From the NCBI GenBank assembly GCA_934190685.1, contig CAKPTK010000052.1, positions 1-14,873 of the forward strand: DNA of 14,873 nucleotides. Reading direction: 5' to 3'. This document shows positions 1 to 7,212 of this stretch, piece by piece (positions within the stretch are counted from its first letter, which is position 1; every line of letters starts with the position of its first letter). The notes under the pieces are model-generated. The model saw only the letters and a list, made by a program, of their open reading frames with translations. It was not told where the DNA came from and ran no database searches. The DNA is from an uncultured Prevotella sp. (GTDB lineage: Bacteria > Bacteroidota > Bacteroidia > Bacteroidales > Bacteroidaceae). Both the position numbers and the translations under genes were made by a program.

Positions 1-69
1 GGAGGCAGGACTCGAACATGCGACCTCCAGGTTATGAGCCTGGCGAGCTACCAACTGCTCCACTCCGCG
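1..69 (-). tRNA. Initiator tRNA-Met (CAT), 3' end cut by window edge
   Basis: Read on the minus strand from base 69, the sequence folds as a tRNA: acceptor CGCGGAG, D-stem GAGC/GCTC, anticodon stem CCAGG/CCTGG around loop CTCATAA (anticodon CAT), a five-base variable region and the T-loop TTCGAGT. Initiator features are a 5' C in place of a standard pair-forming G, and A11:U24 in the D-stem. The anticodon stem ends in A-U, G-C, G-C rather than the textbook three G-C pairs. The last four bases of the mature RNA (positions 70-73) lie outside the window, so the expected C1 x A72 mismatch cannot be checked. The T-stem GCATG/CCTGC contains one U x C mismatch. Its role would be to bring formyl-methionine to start codons. 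Confidence 0.93.
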
Positions 70-89
70 ATATTTCCCATTTGCGAGTG

Positions 90-121
90 CAAAGGTACGA
101 CTTTATGTAGAAACCTCCAAA
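90..121 (-). promoter_or_regulatory. Promoter of the initiator tRNA
   Basis: On the minus strand TTTG (121-118) is followed after 20 bases by TACCTTTG (97-90), an exact match to the Bacteroidetes consensus TTTG / TAnnTTTG. Transcription would start near base 83, giving a leader of about 14 bases before the tRNA at base 69. It is divergent from the tetR promoter. Between the two (about 122-207) I see only AT-rich sequence with no gene. Confidence 0.75.
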
Positions 122-207
122 TTTTTCTGCATATTTTTTCATAATTATTCATTCGGGGGCTGAAAGAGGTCTTTTACCTGCACAAATCCGCACACCACAA
201 AAGGATA

Positions 208-237
208 TGTGCAATTTATTTGCTATTTATTTGCACA
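208..237. repeat. Upstream dyad and tandem repeat at the tetR promoter
   Basis: TGTGCAA (208-214) and TTGCACA (231-237) form a 7-bp inverted repeat with a 16-base spacer. The same half-site occurs in the larger dyad at 253-290. Between the arms lies an 11-base tandem repeat, ATTTATTTGCT/ATTTATTTGCA (214-224 and 225-235), about one helical turn apart. The right arm overlaps the -33 TTTG at 230-233. It is probably an auxiliary regulator-binding site, inferred from position and shared half-site only. Confidence 0.45.
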
Positions 238-261
238 CTTCAAAGAAAAACAATACTTTTG
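230..261 (+). promoter_or_regulatory. Promoter of the tetR gene
   Basis: TTTG (230-233), a 20-base spacer and TACTTTTG (254-261) match the Bacteroidetes sigma-ABfr consensus exactly. Transcription would begin near base 268, about 40 bases before the ATG at 309. This rules out the in-frame ATG at 207 as the translation start, because it lies upstream of the promoter. Confidence 0.8.
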
Positions 262-290
262 CACAGGATAAAAGCCATGTGCAAAAGTAT
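253..290. promoter_or_regulatory. Probable TetR operator (13-bp perfect inverted repeat)
   Basis: ATACTTTTGCACA (253-265) and TGTGCAAAAGTAT (278-290) are perfect reverse complements separated by 12 bases. The left arm contains the whole -7 element and the right arm lies just after the predicted transcription start, so a bound repressor would block the promoter. A long dyad directly before a TetR-family gene is the usual arrangement for autoregulation. Direct binding is an inference. Confidence 0.72.
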
Positions 291-308
291 AAAGAAAGAA
301 ACTTTAAG

Positions 309-902
309 ATGTCAATTTCAAAGACAAGACAGAAACTTGTGGATGTAGCAAGACAACTCTTCGCGAAAAAAGGGGTGGAAAGCACAACGATGAACGACAT
401 TGCCCTCGCTTCGGGCAAAGGTCGCAGAACTCTCTATACCTATTTTAAAAGCAAGGAGGATGTCTATTACGCCGTCATCGAATCGGAGTTGGAACGATTG
501 TCCGACCGGCTTGACGAGGTGGCCGCCAAAAAGACCAAACCCCACGACAAAATCATTGAGCTTATCTATACTCACCTCTCGATGATTAAAGAAACCGTTG
601 TGAGAAATGGGAATCTTAGAGCCGAGTTTTTCCGCAACATTTGGACGGTAGAGAAAGTGAGAAAAAATTTCGATGAAGACGAAATTGAGCTCTTCCGCAA
701 GGTTTATGCAGAAGGAAAGGCAGAAGGCGAGTTCGACATAGACAATGTTGACCTGGTGGCTGACATCACTCACTATTGTATCAAAGGTTTAGAGGTACCT
801 TATATATATGGCAGACTAGGGCACGGACTCACAGAAGAAGCAAGCCGTCCGATGGTGGCCAAAGTTGTATATGGAGCATTGGGAAAGAACATCAAATTAT
901 AA
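309..902 (+). CDS. TetR/AcrR family transcriptional regulator
   Basis: This 197-residue protein has the normal length and layout of TetR repressors. An N-terminal helix-turn-helix domain covers about residues 5-52, with the typical run ARQLFAKKGVESTTMNDIA followed by the GRRTLYTYFKSKEDVY recognition region. A helical ligand-binding domain makes up the rest. The ATG at 309 is chosen because an in-frame upstream ATG (207) lies before the promoter and operator. The gene is followed after 61 bases by the FabG-type reductase on the same strand, with no terminator and no convincing promoter between them, so the two are probably co-transcribed. The likely role is a self-repressing sensor of a small molecule, perhaps an acyl-CoA or fatty acid given the neighbour. 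That ligand is inferred from context alone, and multidrug-type ligands remain possible. Confidence 0.9.
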   Translation: MSISKTRQKLVDVARQLFAKKGVESTTMNDIALASGKGRRTLYTYFKSKEDVYYAVIESELERLSDRLDEVAAKKTKPHDKIIELIYTHLSMIKETVVRNGNLRAEFFRNIWTVEKVRKNFDEDEIELFRKVYAEGKAEGEFDIDNVDLVADITHYCIKGLEVPYIYGRLGHGLTEEASRPMVAKVVYGALGKNIKL

Positions 903-963
903 CATCCCGGTGTTTTCCGCAAAAAAAGAACAAAAGATATCACTTTAATTAAAATAAAAGAAA

Positions 964-1722
964 ATGGGATTATTAACAGGTAAGACTGCCCTCATCACTG
1001 GCGCAGCCCGCGGCATCGGAAAGGCTGTCGCAATGAAATTCGCCTCTGAAGGCGCAAACATCGCATTCACCGACCTCGTCCTCAACGACGACATGGCAGC
1101 AGGACTTGAGGCAACACGCAAGGAAATCGAAGCTCTCGGTGTGACTTGCCGCGCTTATGCAGGCAATGCCGCAGACTTTGAGGAAACAGAGAAAACCGTA
1201 AAACAGATACATGCAGATTTCGGCTCCATTGACATCCTCGTCAACAATGCCGGTATTACCAAGGACGGACTGATGCTCCGTATGTCTGAAGCACAATGGG
1301 ACGCTGTGTTGAACGTAAACTTGAAGTCTGCCTTCAACTTCATCCACGCTTGCTCACCCGTCATGCTCCGTCAGCGCAGCGGTTCCATCATCAACATGGC
1401 TTCTGTTGTAGGTGTACACGGCAATGCCGGCCAGTGCAACTATGCCGCTTCCAAGGCTGGTATGATTGCTCTCGCCAAGTCTATAGCCCAAGAGCTTGGT
1501 CCTAAGGGCATACGCGCCAATGCTGTTGCTCCAGGCTTCATCGAAACAGCCATGACCGCACAACTTCCTGAGGAAATTCGCAAGGATTGGATGAAGAAGA
1601 TTCCTCTCCGCCGTGGTGGACAGACTGAAGATATTGCCAATGTTTGTCTTTTCCTCGCATCAGATATGTCAAGTTATGTCAGTGGTCAAGTTATCCAGAT
1701 TGATGGCGGCATGAACATGTAA
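964..1722 (+). CDS. fabG: 3-oxoacyl-[acyl-carrier-protein] reductase (SDR family)
   Basis: This 252-residue short-chain dehydrogenase would reduce 3-oxoacyl-ACP to 3-hydroxyacyl-ACP in type II fatty-acid elongation in the cytoplasm. It shows the full classical SDR pattern: the cofactor-binding TGAARGIG at residues 12-19, NNAG at 94-97, NVN at 117-119, and the catalytic Ser147, Tyr160 and Lys164 (YAASK). The C-terminal IDGGM is also typical of FabG. Arg16 in the glycine loop suggests NADPH, but Asp37 at the end of the second strand is more usual in NADH-dependent members, so cofactor preference is open. The length is close to the usual 245-250. The start is the ATG after an A-rich stretch. It probably shares a transcript with the TetR gene upstream, and a hairpin terminator follows the stop codon. 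Other SDR substrates cannot be excluded by sequence alone. Confidence 0.88.
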   Translation: MGLLTGKTALITGAARGIGKAVAMKFASEGANIAFTDLVLNDDMAAGLEATRKEIEALGVTCRAYAGNAADFEETEKTVKQIHADFGSIDILVNNAGITKDGLMLRMSEAQWDAVLNVNLKSAFNFIHACSPVMLRQRSGSIINMASVVGVHGNAGQCNYAASKAGMIALAKSIAQELGPKGIRANAVAPGFIETAMTAQLPEEIRKDWMKKIPLRRGGQTEDIANVCLFLASDMSSYVSGQVIQIDGGMNM

Positions 1723-1746
1723 TCAATACACAAGAATATAAAAGAC

Positions 1747-1788
1747 AGCGATGCATTGGAAATGGCAAGTTCCCTTGCATCGCTTTTC
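1747..1788 (+). terminator. Rho-independent-type terminator after fabG
   Basis: AGCGATGCA (1747-1755) pairs perfectly with TGCATCGCT (1776-1784), with an additional GGAA/TTCC pairing inside the loop (1758-1761/1770-1773), and a T-rich tail TTTTC follows. It ends only about 18 bases before the start codon of the next gene, so either rluA is expressed by partial read-through or its promoter overlaps this hairpin. Confidence 0.75.
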
Positions 1789-1806
1789 TATTCCATCCGA
1801 ACAACA

Positions 1807-2490
1807 ATGAAAGTAGTTTACGAAGACAACCATATCATCATCGTCTATAAAGAAAGCGGAGAAATCGTACAAGGCGACAAAACAGGCGACAAGCCTCTGT
1901 CTGACATTGTGAAAGAATATATCAAGCATAAATACAACAAGCCAGGCAATGTGTTCCTTGGCGTAGTCCACAGACTGGACCGCCCAGTGAGCGGACTGGT
2001 AGTCTTCGCAAAAACCTCCAAAGCCCTCACCCGGCTGAACAACATGTTCAGAGACGGAGAAATCCACAAGACCTATTGGGCCATCACACGAAACCGTCCA
2101 CCCGAAGAGGAGGGCACGCTGACCGACTGGTTGGTGAGAAACGAGAAGCAGAACAAGAGCTATGCCCACAACAAGGAGGTGGCACGCTCGAAGAAAGCCA
2201 TCCTCCACTACAAGATTATTGGAGCCTCGGACAAATACACCCTGTTGGAAGTGAACCTGATGACCGGTCGGCACCATCAGATACGTTGCCAGTTGGCACA
2301 TATGGGCTGTCCCATCAAGGGCGACCTGAAATATGGTGCGAAACGAAGCAATGCGGACGGAAGCATTTCGTTGCTCTCCCACAAGGTGGAATTCGTACAC
2401 CCCGTATCCAAAGAGCCGATTTCCGTCATCTCTCCCCTCCCCAACGACAATCTTTGGCGCGAAATTGCGCCCATGGAAAAAGATAATTAG
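1807..2490 (+). CDS. RluA-family 23S rRNA/tRNA pseudouridine synthase
   Basis: This 227-residue protein would isomerise specific uridines in rRNA or tRNA to pseudouridine. The family signature HRLDRPVSG is at residues 55-63 with the catalytic Asp58. The second conserved block TGRHHQIR is at 153-160 and the C-terminal LLSHKVEFVHPV at 189-200. No N-terminal S4 RNA-binding domain is present, so it is a short single-domain member like RluA or TruC rather than RluC or RluD. The target nucleotide cannot be read from sequence. An in-frame ATG at 1756 was rejected because it lies inside the terminator hairpin, and the ATG at 1807 begins the conserved strand VVYEDNHIIIVYK. No clear promoter fits between the terminator and the start. 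Confidence 0.9.
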   Translation: MKVVYEDNHIIIVYKESGEIVQGDKTGDKPLSDIVKEYIKHKYNKPGNVFLGVVHRLDRPVSGLVVFAKTSKALTRLNNMFRDGEIHKTYWAITRNRPPEEEGTLTDWLVRNEKQNKSYAHNKEVARSKKAILHYKIIGASDKYTLLEVNLMTGRHHQIRCQLAHMGCPIKGDLKYGAKRSNADGSISLLSHKVEFVHPVSKEPISVISPLPNDNLWREIAPMEKDN

Positions 2491-2519
2491 CAGAGATATA
2501 GAACATTTCTTCCGTCATC

Positions 2520-2553
2520 TGTGCGTTTCTTTGGAAAAATTTTGCTTACTTTG
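2520..2553 (+). promoter_or_regulatory. Possible promoter of the tamB-tamL operon
   Basis: TTACTTTG (2546-2553) differs at one position from the -7 consensus TAnnTTTG, and a weak -33-like TGTG lies at 2520-2523. The site is about 30 bases before the tamB start, in the only sizeable gap (93 bases) upstream of that gene. The match is imperfect. Confidence 0.45.
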
Positions 2554-2583
2554 CAAAAACTATAGAGTAACACGCACACCTTT

Positions 2584-5500
2584 ATGAAGAAATACTGGAA
2601 GTGGGGAGTCGGAATCGTTTCCGCTCCGTTCGTCATCTTTGCCATATTGGCGATTCTATTATATATTCCTGCCGTCCAAAACTGGGCGGTAAGACATGTC
2701 ACGGCATACGCCTCGGAAAAAACAGGACTCGCCATATCCATTCAACGGGTAGACCTGTCGTTCCCTTTGGATTTGAGCGTAAGCGGTGTGAAGGTCATCC
2801 AACCCAACGACTCATTGCCACAAGTGAAAGACACGGTGGCGGATGTGAGAAAACTTGTGGCGAGCGTACAGCTTTTACCTTTGCTCAAAAGCCAAGTGGA
2901 AGTGAACCGTCTAGACTTAAGCGACGTTAAGATGAACACCACCAACTTCATCCACGAAGCACATGTAAAAGGCACCATAGGACAATTGACACTGCAAAGC
3001 CACGGCATCAACCTCGACAGACAGACACTACGGGTTAACAACGCCCTACTCGCCAAGGCCAACATCAACGTAGAACTGAGCGATACCGTGCCCGAGGACA
3101 CAACCAAGACCGCAAACTTTTGGAAAATCAAGGTAGACAAGCTCGACATTCTGAAAAGTGACATCGCAGTCCACATGTCTGGAGACACCCTGCAAGTGAA
3201 AGCCCACTTGGGACGTGTTGCGGCAAGAAATGGCTTTTTCGACCTATACAAAAACGACTATACACTGGCCTCACTCGATTGGCAAGATGGAGGCTTGGAA
3301 TATGACAACAATTTTGAGCCACGCATCAAAGGATTGGACTACAATCATCTGTCGTTGGCGGATGTACGGCTGCGTGTCGACTCTCTCCATTATTGCGACC
3401 CGAAACTAAACCTTTCTCTGAAGGATTTGTCTTTCAAGGAAAAGAGCGGCATTATCGTCAGCCATTTCTCAAGTTTCATCGCCTTGGACTCCGCCAAAGT
3501 CATACTGCCCAATTTGTCACTTACCACACCCGAATCTTCGTTGACAGCCAATGTCAATATGGACTTCAATACTTTTGACGAAAAGAATCCAGGAAAACTT
3601 CATGTGAAGTTGGACGGAGCGTTTGGCAAACAAGACCTTATTCGCTTCATGGGCGGTATGCCCACTGATTTCATCCGCCGATGGCCCAACCATAGTTTGA
3701 CAGTCAAGGGTGTGGCAAGCGGAAATATGCAACGGGTTGACATCGCAGGTTTGTCTATCAAACTACCTTCAGCCTTTCATGCTTATGCCAAAGGAATTGT
3801 AGAAAACTTGACAGACCTAAAGCACTTAAAAGCAAAAATTGACTTGGAGGCCAAGACCTACAACCTCGGCTTTGTCACGTCCTTGCTTGACAAGGAAATC
3901 AACAAGACAATCAACATTCCTTCCGACATTGGCATAAAAGGAACACTTGCCGCCAATGGCGAGAGATATCAGGTATACATCTTGGCCAAGGAGGGTGTCG
4001 GTTCCATAAAAGCAAAGGGCGACCTCGATTTGCCCCGTATGGCGTACAAGGTAAATGTAAACGCCCACAATCTCCAACTACATCATTTTCTACCCAATTA
4101 CGGTCTGTCACCTTTCTCCGGCACACTGACAGCCCAAGGATGCGGTACAGAGGTGTTCTCGCCCAGAACACGCCTGTCAGCCAAAGCCCGGATAGAGCGT
4201 TTTCACTATGCTGGATATGATATGAGCGGTGTCAAAGCCGACGCCAACATCGCCAATGGCAACATCAATGCCAATCTCGACAGCCACACACAGTTGCTTG
4301 ACGGAAACATATCCTTAGCCGCTCTGATGAGCAAAAAAATCATGCGGGGCACCGTGGCCTGCGACTTGCGCCAAGCCGACCTGTACAGGCTGAAAGTGGT
4401 GAGCAAGCCACTAGCTGCCAGTCTGTGCGCCCATATCGATGTCGACAGCGACCTCAAGCAGTCGCATAAGGTGAATGCCTTTGTCAGCAGCATCGTCCTC
4501 AAGGACAACAAGCAATATTATCATCCACAAGACCTCTCGCTTGATGCTCTGACCAACCGCGACACCACAACTGTATGCCTGACCTGCGGCGACTTCGACC
4601 TCGACGCACATGTAAAAGGTGGTTACGAACTTCTGATGAAAGAAAGTGAAAATCTGCTGGCCGAGGTAAAGAAACAGATGAACGACAAATATATCGACCA
4701 ACTGCTTCTGAGAAAGCACCTTCCAACTATGTCGCTCTATCTGAAGACCGGCAAGGACAACACCTTCTCCAAACTTCTCAAGCGATACGGCTATGACCTC
4801 GCCAACATCTTTGTGGACATGAATACATCGCCGATGGCTGGTATCAACGGAAATGTGATGGTCGACTCGCTCGTGGTCGACAGCATACGTATTGATACCG
4901 TCCGCTTGAATTTCTTTTCCGACTCGACCAATATCAACTATTCCGCCCAGATACGCAACAATAGTAAAAACAGCTATGTGTTCAATGCCATTTTCGACGG
5001 CGGGCTGCATGAACGAGGCGCCTTCATCAACAGTAAGATATACGACGACAAAAACCGTCTCGGCATAGGATTGGGCATGAAGGCCTCCATGGAGCAAGAT
5101 GGCATAAGGCTCAACATCTATAACGGAGACCCGATTCTGGGCTACAAGAAATTCCACGTGAACGACAGCAACTATATTTTTCTTGGCGAGAATCAACGAG
5201 TGTCTGCCGATGTGCAATTGGTAGCCGATGACGGCACAGGTTTCCGTGTCTACAGTACTGACGACACCGATGCACTGCAAGATCTCACCGCCAGCGTCAA
5301 CCAGTTGGAACTGGCAGACATAACGAAAGTGATTCCCTACATGCCGAAAATCAGTGGAAAAGTAAATGGTGACTTCCATTTCATCAATACGAAAGAAGAG
5401 ACATCTGTTTCATCATCTCTCGCCATCGACAATATGGTCTATGAAGGATGCACCATGGGTAACATCGGTTCAGAATTCGTCTACATGCCCAAGGGTGACG

Positions 5501-7203
5501 GCACACACTATGTGAACGGAAACCTGGTGTGCAATGACCGGGAGGTGGGTATGTTGGAAGGCACCTACACGCAAGCCACCAACGAAATAAACGCCAAGCT
5601 CGACATGAATCGCACCCCGCTCAGTCTTGTCAACGGATTCATTCCTCAACAGATTATTGGTCTGAAGGGGACGGGAGAAGGCACCTTGACGGTGAAGGGT
5701 AAGGTGGACAAGCCTCAAGTTGACGGTGAGATTTATCTCGACTCAGCCTATTTGGTCAGTGTGCCCTATGGAGTGGAACTGCGATTCGACAATGATCCGG
5801 TAAGAATAGTCGGCAGTCATCTGCTCTTCGAGAACTTCGAGATGTATGCCCACAACAACAGCCCACTCACGATGGTCGGCGACCTCGATTTCTCTGACCC
5901 ATCGCACATGATGCTCAACTTGAAGATGAGAGCTGAAAACTACCAGATTATCGATGCTAAAGCGAATCTCCGTTCCGAGGCCTTCGGCAAGGCATTTGTC
6001 AACCTCTTCGCCCGGCTGAGCGGTCCGCTTGACAATCTCAGCATGCAGGGAAAGCTCGACGTGCTCGGATCCACAGACATGACCTACATACTTCGCGACT
6101 CCCCCCTGACAACAGACAACCAACTCGACGGCCTCGTGAAATTCACCAATCTCAACGACTCTGTCGAAGAAGTGGTCAACCGCCCCACGCCGACAGGCCT
6201 CAACATGGACATGAGCATCAATGTGGATCAAGCCGCACATATTCTCTGTGCGCTCAATGCCGACCAATCCAACTATATCGACCTTGAAGGTGGAGGCACC
6301 CTGCGCATGCAATACAACACCATTGAAGGAATGCAACTCCGGGGACGCTATACTCTGAGCAATGGACAGATGAAATACTCCCTCCCGGTGATTCCTCTCA
6401 AGACCTTCGCCATACAAGACGGAAGTTATGTGGAATTCCGGGGCGACCCGATGAATCCTTACCTCCACATCACAGCGTTGGAAGAAGTGAAGTCTTCCGT
6501 CTCTGGCAGCAACGGTCAAGGACGCATCGTGATGTTCAATTGTGGCGTAGTCATCTCCAAGACGCTCAACGACATGGGATTGGAATTCGTCATTGATGCA
6601 CCTGAAGATATTTCCATGCACAGCGAACTACAATCCTTGTCTATCGAAGACAGAGGAAAGTTGGCGGTGACCATGCTCACCACCGGCATGTATTTGGCTG
6701 ACGGAAATACCAAGAACTTCTCCATGAACAACGCCCTCAGCGCTTTCCTGCAAAGCCAAATTAACCAAATATCAGGCAACGCTCTGCGCACACTGGACCT
6801 GAGCTTCGGTGTGGACAACACCACTGATGCCACGGGCCGCATGCACACAGATTACTCTTTCAAGTTTGCCAAACGCTTCTGGAACAACAGGCTGCGCATC
6901 GTTGTGGGCGGAAAACTCTCCACAGGAGCGGATGTCAAGAACCAAAATGAATCGTTCTTCAATAATGTGACGTTCGAATACCGCCTCAGCGACACTTCAA
7001 ACAAATACATCAAGGTGTTCTATGACCGAGATAGCTACGATTGGTTGGAGGGTAACGTGGGCGAGTTCGGTGCAGGTTTCATGTGGCGGCGCAAGTTGCT
7101 CCACTTTAAAGACATCTTCAACTTCAAGAAGGAGCAAACCGTCCTGCCAACCATGCAACAGCAGAACCCGCGGAACGATTCCACCGCGACCATTCGACAA
7201 TAA
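2584..7203 (+). CDS. tamB: TamB, inner-membrane-anchored translocation and assembly module protein
   Basis: This 1539-residue protein has one N-terminal membrane anchor (about residues 9-30) followed by an AsmA-like start and a very long, beta-rich repetitive region expected to span the periplasm as a lipid-binding beta-taco. The C-terminal TamB (DUF490) domain is recognisable from roughly residue 1100. It includes GRYTLSNGQMKYSLPVIPL near 1253 and VEFRGDPMNPYL near 1284, which match the family's hallmark strand pattern. It is longer than Escherichia coli TamB (about 1260) but in the range seen in Bacteroidetes. The stop is 9 bases before tamL, so the two are almost certainly one operon encoding the two halves of the complex. 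In studied bacteria TamB-like proteins move phospholipids to the outer membrane and assist outer-membrane protein assembly. Several long antisense frames across this gene are shadows. Confidence 0.92.
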   Translation: MKKYWKWGVGIVSAPFVIFAILAILLYIPAVQNWAVRHVTAYASEKTGLAISIQRVDLSFPLDLSVSGVKVIQPNDSLPQVKDTVADVRKLVASVQLLPLLKSQVEVNRLDLSDVKMNTTNFIHEAHVKGTIGQLTLQSHGINLDRQTLRVNNALLAKANINVELSDTVPEDTTKTANFWKIKVDKLDILKSDIAVHMSGDTLQVKAHLGRVAARNGFFDLYKNDYTLASLDWQDGGLEYDNNFEPRIKGLDYNHLSLADVRLRVDSLHYCDPKLNLSLKDLSFKEKSGIIVSHFSSFIALDSAKVILPNLSLTTPESSLTANVNMDFNTFDEKNPGKLHVKLDGAFGKQDLIRFMGGMPTDFIRRWPNHSLTVKGVASGNMQRVDIAGLSIKLPSAFHAYAKGIVENLTDLKHLKAKIDLEAKTYNLGFVTSLLDKEINKTINIPSDIGIKGTLAANGERYQVYILAKEGVGSIKAKGDLDLPRMAYKVNVNAHNLQLHHFLPNYGLSPFSGTLTAQGCGTEVFSPRTRLSAKARIERFHYAGYDMSGVKADANIANGNINANLDSHTQLLDGNISLAALMSKKIMRGTVACDLRQADLYRLKVVSKPLAASLCAHIDVDSDLKQSHKVNAFVSSIVLKDNKQYYHPQDLSLDALTNRDTTTVCLTCGDFDLDAHVKGGYELLMKESENLLAEVKKQMNDKYIDQLLLRKHLPTMSLYLKTGKDNTFSKLLKRYGYDLANIFVDMNTSPMAGINGNVMVDSLVVDSIRIDTVRLNFFSDSTNINYSAQIRNNSKNSYVFNAIFDGGLHERGAFINSKIYDDKNRLGIGLGMKASMEQDGIRLNIYNGDPILGYKKFHVNDSNYIFLGENQRVSADVQLVADDGTGFRVYSTDDTDALQDLTASVNQLELADITKVIPYMPKISGKVNGDFHFINTKEETSVSSSLAIDNMVYEGCTMGNIGSEFVYMPKGDGTHYVNGNLVCNDREVGMLEGTYTQATNEINAKLDMNRTPLSLVNGFIPQQIIGLKGTGEGTLTVKGKVDKPQVDGEIYLDSAYLVSVPYGVELRFDNDPVRIVGSHLLFENFEMYAHNNSPLTMVGDLDFSDPSHMMLNLKMRAENYQIIDAKANLRSEAFGKAFVNLFARLSGPLDNLSMQGKLDVLGSTDMTYILRDSPLTTDNQLDGLVKFTNLNDSVEEVVNRPTPTGLNMDMSINVDQAAHILCALNADQSNYIDLEGGGTLRMQYNTIEGMQLRGRYTLSNGQMKYSLPVIPLKTFAIQDGSYVEFRGDPMNPYLHITALEEVKSSVSGSNGQGRIVMFNCGVVISKTLNDMGLEFVIDAPEDISMHSELQSLSIEDRGKLAVTMLTTGMYLADGNTKNFSMNNALSAFLQSQINQISGNALRTLDLSFGVDNTTDATGRMHTDYSFKFAKRFWNNRLRIVVGGKLSTGADVKNQNESFFNNVTFEYRLSDTSNKYIKVFYDRDSYDWLEGNVGEFGAGFMWRRKLLHFKDIFNFKKEQTVLPTMQQQNPRNDSTATIRQ

Positions 7204-7212
7204 AACATACAG

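Noticed and set aside
207..308. N-terminal extension of the TetR protein starting at ATG 207
   Set aside because: This ATG lies upstream of the -33/-7 promoter elements and the operator dyad. Residues encoded by 207-308 do not resemble a TetR N-terminus, whereas ATG 309 starts four residues before the conserved helix.
1756..1806. 17-residue N-terminal extension of the RluA protein
   Set aside because: It would be translated from inside the terminator hairpin and has no similarity to the family N-terminus.
2540..2558. Small dyad TTTTGC/GCAAAA around the tamB -7 element as an operator
   Set aside because: It is only 6 bp, AT-rich, and one arm consists largely of the common TTTGC ending of Bacteroidetes -7 elements, so chance is a sufficient explanation.
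4411..5379. Long minus-strand open frame (322 codons) opposite tamB
   Set aside because: It lies entirely within the strongly supported tamB gene, has no recognisable domain, promoter or start context, and looks like a codon-composition shadow.
5743..6621. Minus-strand open frame (292 codons) opposite the tamB C-terminal region
   Set aside because: It overlaps the conserved TamB domain, is rich in His/Val/Glu as expected of an antisense shadow, and shows no family motif.
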